Shown one piece after another: positions 57,510-64,000 of a DNA stretch of 64,000 nt. The stretch is from Chroogloeocystis siderophila 5.2 s.c.1. Its GTDB lineage: Bacteria > Cyanobacteriota > Cyanobacteriia > Cyanobacteriales > Chroococcidiopsidaceae. The DNA lies in the NCBI RefSeq assembly GCF_001904655.1, contig NZ_MRCC01000003.1, positions 295,813 through 359,812 on the forward strand, written 5' to 3'. The position numbers and the translations under genes are program-made. How positions within the stretch are numbered: the first letter of the stretch is position 1; the number at the start of each line of letters is the position of its first letter. A model generated the notes under the pieces. The model worked only from the letters and a program-made list of their open reading frames with translations, did no database searches and was not told the origin of the DNA.

Positions 57510-57866
57510 TTAAAGTTTGGCTTTGAGAGCTTTTTGTAAGCCTCTAATCATGCGACTAACTTCATCAGTTTTTGAAAGGACAGTTTGCAAATCTTGTATA
57601 TCTAGATAAGATAATCTTTCTCCTAGGATTAACTGTGTCTCTAATTCAGCACAGAGCAATTCCTCACTCCTCACCCCTAGCAAAGTCGAATCTCTTGTAT
57701 GTCCTTCAGCTATATTTGATGGAACCGACACAGCAGCACGTTGGATTTGGCTGGATAATTTATAAGTCTCTTGCTTGGGAAATTGGTAGGTTAAATGGTA
57801 AACCTTTTCAGCCAAATTCATACTAAATTGCCAAACTTTAAGGTCTTGATAGCTATTAATACTCAT
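57510..57866 (-). CDS. Four-helix-bundle (S23-type) protein with a repeat inside
   Basis: A 118-residue protein of the family named after the 23S rRNA intervening-sequence protein. MSINSYQDLKVWQFSMNLAE, TYQFPKQETYKLSSQIQRAA, VSVPSNIAEGHTRDST and later AELETQLILGERLSYL match the family. Between them normal members read a helix like KEFxRFLxIALGSL; here it is replaced by LLGVRSEELLC, translated from the heptamer repeat at 57642-57685. The frame is kept but helix 2 to 3 is changed, so function is in doubt. Family function is not known. Confidence 0.75.
   Translation of the reverse strand: MSINSYQDLKVWQFSMNLAEKVYHLTYQFPKQETYKLSSQIQRAAVSVPSNIAEGHTRDSTLLGVRSEELLCAELETQLILGERLSYLDIQDLQTVLSKTDEVSRMIRGLQKALKAKL
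57642..57685 (+). repeat. AGCACAGAGCAATTCCTC repeat, copy 1 (inside the S23-type gene)
   Basis: A 44-base sequence from TAATTCAGCACAGAG to CACCCCTAGCAAAG that recurs at 57901-57958. The only larger difference is a 14-base (two-heptamer) insertion in the second copy. Confidence 0.85.
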
Positions 57867-57895
57867 TTGTATTTTAAATATGTTTTGCTAAATAT

Positions 57896-58918
57896 ATGTA
57901 TAATTTAGCACAGAGCAATTCCTCGCTCCTCACCCCTCACTCCTCACCCCTAGCAAAGCGGATTCTAGTTACTGGTGCGAGTGGTTGCATTGGTCATTAC
58001 ATTGGTGAAGCGTTGATTCAAGAAACTTGTCACGAGTTATATTTACTTGTCAGAAATCCGCAGAAACTGCAAGTTGATACAAACTATCGCCCTGGAGTTC
58101 ATGTTTTGCAGGGTGATATGCAAAACATTCGCGCCTATACTGACTTACTGCAAACAATTGATACTGCAATTCTCGCCGCGACCGCTTGGGGTGGTACGGA
58201 TACTTACGACATTAATGTTACCAAAACTCAAGAGTTACTCAGCTTATTGTCACCGAAATGCCAACAGGTAATTTATTTTTCCACAGCAAGCATTCTTGAT
58301 CGCAACGGTAACTTACTACCACAAGCAGGCGAAATCGGTACCGATTACATTCGTTCTAAATACGACTGTCACCAGCAATTAAGTCAAAAGGAAATCGCAT
58401 CCAAAACGACAATTCTGTTTCCAACTTTAGTTATAGGAGGCGACGCCAACAAACCGTATTCGCACCTGACTAGTGGCTTACCCGAAGTTACAAAATGGGT
58501 TGATTTGATTCGCTTCTTCCAAGCTGATGGTAGTTTTCACTTTATTCACGGACGCGATATTGCTCAAGTCGTGCGATATTTAGTTGACCGTCCACCGACG
58601 GCAAAAGAATCGCAATCGCTTGTCCTCGGTCAAGCACCACTGACAGTTAACCAAGCCGTCGAAGAAGTGTGTCAATATTTTGATAAAAAAATTTATTTTC
58701 GGATTCCATTAACTTTATCATTAGCGAATGCAATCATCGCGTTATTCCGCATTCAAATGGCAGCTTGGGATCGCTTTTGTTTGGACTACCGCCATTTTAC
58801 GTATCGCAATGCTGTCAATCCAGCAACATTTGGTTTACCAAACTACTGCGCAACCCTCAGCGATGTTTTAAAAATTAGTGGTATTCCTCCCCGCAATAAA
58901 GTTATAAAGGAACATTGA
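57896..58918 (+). CDS. NAD(P)-dependent epimerase/reductase with repeat-derived N-terminus
   Basis: About 340 residues of an extended short-chain dehydrogenase. The Rossmann motif RILVTGASGCIGHYIGEALI starts at residue 22, followed by LAATAWGGTDTYDINVTKT (about 100), IYFSTASILDRNG, IRSKYDCHQQLS (the Tyr-x-x-x-Lys site is altered: S-K-Y-D-C-H) and FHFIHGRDIAQVVRYLVD. The first 21 residues (MYNLAQSNSSLLTPHSSPLA) are translated from the heptamer repeat, so the native start may have been replaced. No Shine-Dalgarno is seen before ATG 57896. Substrate unknown. Confidence 0.8.
   Translation: MYNLAQSNSSLLTPHSSPLAKRILVTGASGCIGHYIGEALIQETCHELYLLVRNPQKLQVDTNYRPGVHVLQGDMQNIRAYTDLLQTIDTAILAATAWGGTDTYDINVTKTQELLSLLSPKCQQVIYFSTASILDRNGNLLPQAGEIGTDYIRSKYDCHQQLSQKEIASKTTILFPTLVIGGDANKPYSHLTSGLPEVTKWVDLIRFFQADGSFHFIHGRDIAQVVRYLVDRPPTAKESQSLVLGQAPLTVNQAVEEVCQYFDKKIYFRIPLTLSLANAIIALFRIQMAAWDRFCLDYRHFTYRNAVNPATFGLPNYCATLSDVLKISGIPPRNKVIKEH
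57901..57958 (+). repeat. AGCACAGAGCAATTCCTC repeat, copy 2
   Basis: Same sequence as 57642-57685 with an extra 14 bases (GCTCCTCACCCCTC). It encodes the N-terminal residues of the reductase gene. Confidence 0.85.
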
Positions 58919-59123
58919 TAGCCAATACCAAGTCTCGTGTTTTTATGGCTCATTGACTTTATAGCTCTTTTATTAGGAATTTAAAAATATCACACTCGCA
59001 AAATTAACTGTATAGTAGTTAAAAACTAGAAAAAACCATTAGCCTTCAATCAGGCTGAGTTTATCAACCCTCGGCTAAACAGAAAATAAAACTAACAATA
59101 ACTTGTGTGGGGATAGAGATTTT

Positions 59124-60701
59124 ATGCGAGTTCTACTAGTTTATCCTCGGTTTCCCAAAACGTTTTGGTCATACGAAAAAATCCTCGAATTAGTGAATCG
59201 TAAAGTTCTGCTGCCACCATTAGGTTTAGTTACTGTAGCAGCAATTTTGCCGCAAACATGGGAGTTTAAACTAGTAGACTGCAACATCCGTCCAGTCACT
59301 GAAGCCGAATGGCAATGGGCAGATCTTGTTATCCTTTCAGCAATGATTGTCCAAAAAAACGACCTTCTTGACCAAATTCAGGAAGCCAAACGGCGAGGAA
59401 AGCGCGTCGCGGTAGGTGGTCCTTACCCGACTTCGGTTCCGCAAGAAGCCGAAGATGCAGGTGCAGATTATCTTATTTTGGATGAAGGTGAAATCACCCT
59501 ACCGATGTTTATTGATGCGATCGCCCAGGGTAAAACGAGTGGAACTTTTCGTTCAAATGGCGAAAAACCTGATGTGACGACAACACCAATTCCCCGTTAC
59601 GACTTATTAGAATTCGATGCATATGATTCGATGTCGATTCAATTCTCACGTGGTTGTCCGTTTCAGTGCGAGTTTTGTGACATTATTGTACTTTATGGAC
59701 GTAAACCCCGCACAAAATCGCCAGCACAACTCTTAGCCGAGTTGGATTATCTCTACAGTTTAGGATGGCGACGTGGTGTATTCATGGTGGACGACAACTT
59801 TATTGGCAACAAACGCAATGTCAAGTTGTTGTTACAAGAATTAAAAGTTTGGCAAGCAGAACATCAGTATCCATTTCGATTTAACACCGAAGCATCAGTC
59901 GATTTGGCGCAAGATCAAGAATTGATGGACTTGATGGTGGAATGCAACTTTGATGCGGTTTTCTTGGGGATTGAAACACCCGATGAAGATAGCTTGCAAC
60001 TAACGAAGAAATTTCAAAACACGCGCACTTCATTAATAGAATCGGTACAAAGTATTACTCGTGCTGGATTAAGACCGATCGCAGGGTTTATTATTGGTTT
60101 TGATGGCGAGAAAGATGGTGCAGGCGATCGCATTGTTCGTTTTGCTGAACAAACCGCGATTCCAACGACGACGTTTGCAATGTTGCAAGCATTACCAAAT
60201 ACCGCGTTATGGCATCGATTAGATAAAGAAGGACGCTTGCGCGGCAAAGATGGCAATATTAACCAGACAACTTTGATGAATTTTATCCCGACGCGATCGC
60301 TCGAACAAATCACTAGGGAATATATCGAGTCATTCTGGCAATTATATGATCCAGTTAAGTATCTAGATCGTACTTATCGCTGTTTTTTAATGCTAGGTGC
60401 GCCCAAATGCAAAGCCCCAGCTAAAATGCCGAGTTGGGTAGATATCCGTGCATTGTTAATTGTTTGTTGGCGACAAGGTATTAAGCGCAATACGCGCTGG
60501 AAGTTCTGGCATCATTTATTCAGCATTATCAAGAATAATCCAGAAGTTTGGGATCATTACCTTGCGGTGTGCGCGCATAACGAACATTTTCTCGAATATC
60601 GTCAGATTGTCCGCGACGAACTCGAAGCGCAACTTGCTGAATTTCTCGCTAGAGAAGCAGAAATCGCAGCCGAAATGAAAACTAGTGTCTTGGCATCATA
60701 G
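59124..60701 (+). CDS. B12-binding radical SAM protein (HpnP-like, DUF4070)
   Basis: A 525-residue enzyme with an N-terminal cobalamin-binding domain (MRVLLVYPRFPKTFWSYEKI, AVGGPYPTSVPQEAEDAGAD, DEGEITLPMF), a radical SAM barrel with the cluster Cys in SRGCPFQCEFCDIIVLYG (C-x3-C-x2-C, about residue 183), FMVDDNFIGNKRNVKLLLQE (about 228), FLGIETPDEDSLQLTKK, and a DUF4070 tail. This is the class B radical SAM methyltransferase layout of HpnP, the hopanoid C2-methylase, but cyanobacteria have several paralogues, so HpnP itself is not claimed. ATG 59124 starts the family motif, seven codons inside the longer frame. Confidence 0.88.
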   Translation: MRVLLVYPRFPKTFWSYEKILELVNRKVLLPPLGLVTVAAILPQTWEFKLVDCNIRPVTEAEWQWADLVILSAMIVQKNDLLDQIQEAKRRGKRVAVGGPYPTSVPQEAEDAGADYLILDEGEITLPMFIDAIAQGKTSGTFRSNGEKPDVTTTPIPRYDLLEFDAYDSMSIQFSRGCPFQCEFCDIIVLYGRKPRTKSPAQLLAELDYLYSLGWRRGVFMVDDNFIGNKRNVKLLLQELKVWQAEHQYPFRFNTEASVDLAQDQELMDLMVECNFDAVFLGIETPDEDSLQLTKKFQNTRTSLIESVQSITRAGLRPIAGFIIGFDGEKDGAGDRIVRFAEQTAIPTTTFAMLQALPNTALWHRLDKEGRLRGKDGNINQTTLMNFIPTRSLEQITREYIESFWQLYDPVKYLDRTYRCFLMLGAPKCKAPAKMPSWVDIRALLIVCWRQGIKRNTRWKFWHHLFSIIKNNPEVWDHYLAVCAHNEHFLEYRQIVRDELEAQLAEFLAREAEIAAEMKTSVLAS

Positions 60702-60777
60702 GAATTAAGCAATGCTATGTTTGAATGAACCTTACTAACCGTTTTGGTGTAGCTGGAGTTTATAAAAGCAGGCAAAT

Positions 60778-61404
60778 ATGCATACTGTTATTACACCAGA
60801 AAGAATTGAGTTGCCACCTGGCACAGTCGTAAGGATGTTGGGATCATGGCAAGACTATCAAGTACTGAGTCAGCTACTTGGAGATCGCTGTTCGCCTCGC
60901 ATTAAATATCGACCTGGAGAGATTTTGCTAATGGCACCGCTACCCGCGCATGGAAGGGATGCGAGCTTGCTAGGATTGATAGTAACAACTTTACTTGACC
61001 ACTTAAACCACACATACGACTCATTTACGCCCATCACCATCAGCTTGCCTCAAGTTAGCGGCATTGAGCCTGACTTTTGCTTTTATATTGAAAATTGGAG
61101 ATCCGTAGTAGGTAAAAACCGTATCGACTGGCTTAATGATCCTCCGCCAGATTTAGTCATTGAGGTAGATGTTACCAGTTATACCAGTATTGATGACTAT
61201 CTTCCTTACAGAGTGCCAGAGGTTTGGCTGTTAAAGAATAAGCAGCTATTAGTTTATAGATTGCTCTCTGAAAATTACGTAATTACAGAAAGCAGCTATT
61301 TTCCTAAAGCCAGAGAGATTGTGCAGCAATGCCTCCAAATTGCAAACGAGCAAACAACAAGTGAAGCGATTAAGTGGTTAAGAAGCTTTTTACGTGAAAG
61401 TTAG
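60778..61404 (+). CDS. Uma2-family endonuclease-like protein (DUF820)
   Basis: A 208-residue Uma2 protein with a restriction-endonuclease-like fold: PRIKYRPGEILLMAPLPAHG, ISLPQVSGIEPDFCFYIENW (site Asp, about residue 97), PPDLVIEVDVTSYTSIDDYL (site Glu, about 128), PYRVPEVWLLKNKQLLVYRL. These are abundant in cyanobacteria; a nuclease role is predicted, not shown. ATG start. Confidence 0.88.
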   Translation: MHTVITPERIELPPGTVVRMLGSWQDYQVLSQLLGDRCSPRIKYRPGEILLMAPLPAHGRDASLLGLIVTTLLDHLNHTYDSFTPITISLPQVSGIEPDFCFYIENWRSVVGKNRIDWLNDPPPDLVIEVDVTSYTSIDDYLPYRVPEVWLLKNKQLLVYRLLSENYVITESSYFPKAREIVQQCLQIANEQTTSEAIKWLRSFLRES

Positions 61405-61742
61405 CCTGCTTTACAGCATTATCACAGTTTCATGGGAACCAGTGTTGGCAATATCGTTATTGAGTGATTGATTCTCTCCATCCAGTTGCGATCGCCATTT
61501 AACATCGGTGGCTTTTTGAACGCGAGGATCAATTCCAAACTTATATAGGAAGCGATCGCATTCAGTCACAATTTTTTCCAGGGTTACAACTTACAGTTGA
61601 TGCAATTATGGCACTTGGATAAAATACACTACAGTGAATCAGCCGTTCTTTCTTGGCGAGTACTTTCCGTATTAAATTATTGACATTAGTTATCAAAAGC
61701 GTCAAAATAAGGGCCTACCGCTGTTAATCTGAGACGGGAATT
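61405..61742. other. Intergenic region between Uma2 and AraC genes
   Basis: About 340 bases with the coding-like fragment at 61411-61590 and two HIP1-like sites (about 61490 and 61550). The AraC promoter should lie after 61600. Confidence 0.4.
61411..61590 (-). other. Unrecognised coding-like fragment
   Basis: A minus-strand open segment of 59 codons with protein-like composition (TECDRFLYKFGIDPRVQKAT, DVKWRSQLDG) ending in TAA at 61411. Upstream (61591) a stop blocks it and no good start is seen. It may be the 3' remnant of a lost gene. I do not recognise the family. Confidence 0.4.
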
Positions 61743-62729
61743 ATGGCGATCGCATCCCATCGGCATCCAATTACTCTTTCGCAAGATAATTATTGGGAAT
61801 TAGTCGCCGAAAACGAGCGAACTGCGTTGACTTCAGATGAATTTGACGTGACTTGGCAATATCCCGCACAGTTAGGACACGGTTTCGTCCGAGAGATTGA
61901 CTTGCGCGAAGGGTTAGTTTTGGCGATCGCTAACTACCAGTCTCACCGCGATATCATCACCTATTCTACTGATCGCGAGCATCCCCTAGAATACAGATTC
62001 GATAGTCCAACTTCTGCTCGACATCTATCGCAGACAAATTTCTATTACCTTTATGGCAGTGGTATTGCACCAGGAGAGCGTGGGAAACAGGATGCAAATC
62101 AACGCGACCAGTGGGTTAGCGTTCACATGGAGCCAGATATCTTTCGCTCGTTTGCGGGACAACCAGATGGAGAAATTCCTGCTGTATTTCAGCACTTGCT
62201 TCGCGATCAAGAATACTACATTCGTTTAGGACAGGCAACGCCAAGAATGTATGCTGCTTTACAGCAAATTTTGCAGTGCCCTTATCACGGATTTACCAAG
62301 CGGATGTTTCTGGAAAGCAAAGCATTAGAACTAATGACATTGATCTTAGAGCAAGAAATCGAAGTTCAAGAAGGAAATCAGCCTCTAGTTAAGTTAAAGC
62401 CAGATGATGTCGATCGACTGCATTGGGCAAAAGAGTTATTGCACCAAAATTTTGATCAGCCGCTGTCTTTGATGCAGCTTGCCCGTCAGGTAGGGATTAA
62501 CGAGTGTACATTAAAACAGGGCTTTCGTCAACTCTTTGGTACGACTGTCTTTGGCTATTTGCGCCAGTATCGGATGAAGCAAGCTAAGTTGATGTTGCTA
62601 GAGGGACGCATGAACGTGCGCGAGGCAGCGCAGGCAGTTGGCTATACAAGCCAGAGTCGTTTTGCATCAGTCTTTCGTAAGACATTTGGGGTGAATCCGA
62701 AGCAATTTTCCAACCGGCGATCGCACTAA
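61743..62729 (+). CDS. AraC-family transcriptional regulator (PchR-like)
   Basis: A 328-residue regulator. The C-terminal HTH (about 225-325) has LSLMQLARQVGINECTLKQG, FRQLFGTTVFGYLRQYRMKQ, MNVREAAQAVGYTSQSRFAS and FGVNPKQF. The N-terminal domain is a cupin-like sensor of the type found beside siderophore receptors (VREIDLREGLVLAIANYQSH). Such PchR-like proteins switch TonB-dependent receptor genes. An AMIN-domain gene of the kind that begins TonB receptors follows 900 bases away, which fits. Confidence 0.9.
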   Translation: MAIASHRHPITLSQDNYWELVAENERTALTSDEFDVTWQYPAQLGHGFVREIDLREGLVLAIANYQSHRDIITYSTDREHPLEYRFDSPTSARHLSQTNFYYLYGSGIAPGERGKQDANQRDQWVSVHMEPDIFRSFAGQPDGEIPAVFQHLLRDQEYYIRLGQATPRMYAALQQILQCPYHGFTKRMFLESKALELMTLILEQEIEVQEGNQPLVKLKPDDVDRLHWAKELLHQNFDQPLSLMQLARQVGINECTLKQGFRQLFGTTVFGYLRQYRMKQAKLMLLEGRMNVREAAQAVGYTSQSRFASVFRKTFGVNPKQFSNRRSH

Positions 62730-62733
62730 AATG

Positions 62734-62757
62734 TGGACAAGCAAGATGCCCATCCCA
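62734..62757. repeat. Short palindrome family, copy 3
   Basis: TGGACAAGCAAGATGCCCATCCCA forms a hairpin (GGACAAGCA/TGCCCATCC, imperfect) exactly between the convergent AraC and Uma2 genes; a bidirectional terminator is likely. Related to 8227-8247 and 43031-43051. Confidence 0.55.
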
Positions 62758-62759
62758 CA

Positions 62760-63335
62760 CTATAAAATTCCATCGAGTTGCAAAACAAATCCAGGCAACA
62801 CTGTCTCACCGGATAGCTTCTTGGGCGAGTTCAACACTTCAACTGGTTGACCGACTCGATAAATTTCAACTTGTTGGTCATACGGGTTAAGCAACCAGCC
62901 CAATTGCATCCCATTTTCCAAATATTCTTGCATTTTGGCTTGCAGCGTGTCGAGATCATCACTGGCAGAACGCAACTCAATCGCAAAATCTGGACAAAGT
63001 GGTAAAAATCGGTTGGGATCGGGGCGTAATGCTTTTAAGCGATCGCGTTTAACCCACGCTGCATCGGGCGAGCGAATGGCTTTGTTAGGCAAGATAAAGC
63101 CTGTTGAGGAGTCAAATACCAAGCCACTGCCATCTCTGTCTGCCCAGTTGCCTAAACGCTGGTTTAACTTAGAGTTACGGTTTCCAGTTTCCCATCCCGT
63201 TGGCGGCATAACGATCAATTTTCCTTCAGCAGTGCGTTCCAGCCTTAAATCTCGATTGACCTGACAGAGCCGATAAAACTGCTCATCGCTCAGGTGAATA
63301 TCTGCTGTCTCTATCTCCAGAACGAGGGGAATCAT
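62760..63335 (-). CDS. Uma2-family endonuclease-like protein (DUF820)
   Basis: A 191-residue Uma2 protein: LSDEQFYRLCQVNRDLRLER, GKLIVMPPTGWETGNRNSKL, SSTGFILPNKAIRSPDAAWV (site Asp, about residue 85), LCPDFAIELRSASDDLDTLQ (site Glu, about 110), LGWLLNPYDQQVEIYRVGQP. ATG 63335 has GAGG upstream and starts MIPLVLEIETADIHLS; the frame is open further. It differs from the copy at 60778 in the N-terminal layout, belonging to another Uma2 subgroup. Confidence 0.9.
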   Translation of the reverse strand: MIPLVLEIETADIHLSDEQFYRLCQVNRDLRLERTAEGKLIVMPPTGWETGNRNSKLNQRLGNWADRDGSGLVFDSSTGFILPNKAIRSPDAAWVKRDRLKALRPDPNRFLPLCPDFAIELRSASDDLDTLQAKMQEYLENGMQLGWLLNPYDQQVEIYRVGQPVEVLNSPKKLSGETVLPGFVLQLDGIL

Positions 63336-63611
63336 TAGCCCAACCTCTTGCACGATGTGACCCAATTCTAACTTGCAACACAATGTACAACTGTTGAAGA
63401 GTTAGCTAGGACGTTTTTAAAATTTCAACATCAGCCATGTTTGGTTTTACCTCCTGCCTCCTGCCTCTTGCCATACAATAATTCCGTTTTGGGCGCAAAA
63501 TATTCCGGCTTGGGCGCAATTTGCTCTGTCATAACGTCTCCACTCCCGCTATTCTTTTTGATACAAATTCTCATTGAACTGCGTAGTCTTTGTAGTTTTT
63601 CTGGCTTTAAG

Positions 63612-63977
63612 ATGGTGTGGGGAGTGATGGCGAACCAATTATGGCGATTAGCGTTGGCAACGAGTGGTATCTTGATGCTGGCGACAACAGCCCAAGCAGA
63701 AGTAGCTGCTGAAGAAATGGAAGGGATAAGACGCAAAGACAGTTTGACTCCATTGTCAGACTTTAAACAGCCTGCAACGGCGATCGCTGAGTGGATGGCT
63801 CAGATTGAACAGTCTGCAATTCAGGTGACCGGCGTGCAAGTTAACGTCACAGAAACGGGCTTGAATCTCACATTGGAAACCAATGAACCGTTGGCAACTC
63901 CTTCTACGTCGGTTGTGGGAAATACACTGATTGCAGATATTCCTAATACTAAGTCGCTGTCAGATGTAGTAGAGTAA
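63612..63977 (+). CDS. Short secreted AMIN-domain protein
   Basis: About 121 residues. A signal peptide (LWRLALATSGILMLATTAQA, cleaved near residue 29) is followed by SDFKQPATAIAEWMAQIEQS and an AMIN domain, QVTGVQVNVTETGLNLTLET to NTLIADIPNTK. This is how cyanobacterial TonB-dependent siderophore receptors begin, but here the frame closes at SLSDVVE with TAATAA instead of running on into the receptor. It is either a stand-alone periplasmic AMIN protein or the truncated front of a receptor; the window ends 23 bases later. The AraC regulator nearby supports an iron-uptake setting. The start may be 63612 or 63627. Confidence 0.7.
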   Translation: MVWGVMANQLWRLALATSGILMLATTAQAEVAAEEMEGIRRKDSLTPLSDFKQPATAIAEWMAQIEQSAIQVTGVQVNVTETGLNLTLETNEPLATPSTSVVGNTLIADIPNTKSLSDVVE

Positions 63978-64000
63978 TAAGCAACCTTTGTTTGTCTTCT

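Noticed and set aside
1..64000. tRNA/rRNA genes and CRISPR arrays
   Set aside because: I looked for TPsiC-loop-like GGTTCGAATC strings and regularly spaced repeats and saw none, but a tool such as a covariance search is needed to be certain.

Overview
The window reads as a chromosomal segment of a cyanobacterium. It encodes photosystem I subunit PsaD, a CrtR-type beta-carotene hydroxylase, a MysC-like sunscreen ATP-grasp ligase, cyanobacterial signalling proteins (DICT histidine kinase, MHYT, CHASE4/GGDEF/EAL), and the HIP1 octamer GCGATCGC recurs throughout. The overall gene style suggests a Chroococcidiopsis/Gloeocapsopsis/Nostocales-type strain, but the genus is a guess. I saw no tRNA, rRNA, CRISPR array, prophage or intact transposase.

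Layout. (1) 1-8.1 kb, the most interesting part: a GT1 glycosyltransferase, an IolE-like TIM-barrel isomerase/dehydratase, an orphan ribbon-helix-helix protein, then a compact run of a sedoheptulose-7-phosphate cyclase, a small O-methyltransferase, a MysC-like ATP-grasp enzyme and a larger methyltransferase. The cyclase carries the residues of 2-epi-5-epi-valiolone synthase, not those of the desmethyl-4-deoxygadusol synthase that normally opens mycosporine clusters, and no mysD or mysE is present. This looks like a variant C7-cyclitol/mycosporine pathway. (2) 8.2-15.2 kb: glycan metabolism on the minus strand (GH65 phosphorylase fused to beta-phosphoglucomutase, a debranching-type glucosidase, a GT4). 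(3) 15.6-23.8 kb: DICT histidine kinase, psaD-trpE, MHYT protein, PhzF isomerase, M28 peptidase, RNase D-like protein. (4) 24.1-29.9 kb: surface polysaccharide and lipid genes (two initiating sugar transferases, a GT4, an NAD epimerase, pgsA, galE). (5) 30.2-38.4 kb: a bacterial SET protein, a c-di-GMP enzyme, tex and mnmE. (6) 38.6-49.3 kb: a broken Uma2 gene, a double SagB-type oxidoreductase, pyruvate kinase, crtR, an anion transporter, aroH, an SppA-type protease, an EamA transporter and a GT4. (7) 49.4-52.7 kb: glycogen phosphorylase beside a decayed phosphoketolase tail that still has its terminator. (8) 52.6-64 kb: TauE exporter, a methyltransferase-like protein, LD-carboxypeptidase, hemE, a four-helix-bundle protein apparently disrupted by a repeat, a reductase, a B12 radical SAM enzyme, two Uma2 proteins, an AraC regulator and a short AMIN-domain protein that resembles the front of a TonB siderophore receptor.

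The intergenic DNA is rich in short dispersed repeats: a hairpin family around GTCCAC/GTGGAC (three copies), a palindrome family near gene ends (three copies), a small element with inverted ends, and degenerate heptamer tracts. One heptamer-bearing repeat lies inside a coding region and recurs at the start of the next gene.

Many start codons were moved inward from the longest open frame to an ATG (or a GTG with a strong Shine-Dalgarno); the reason is given in each entry.
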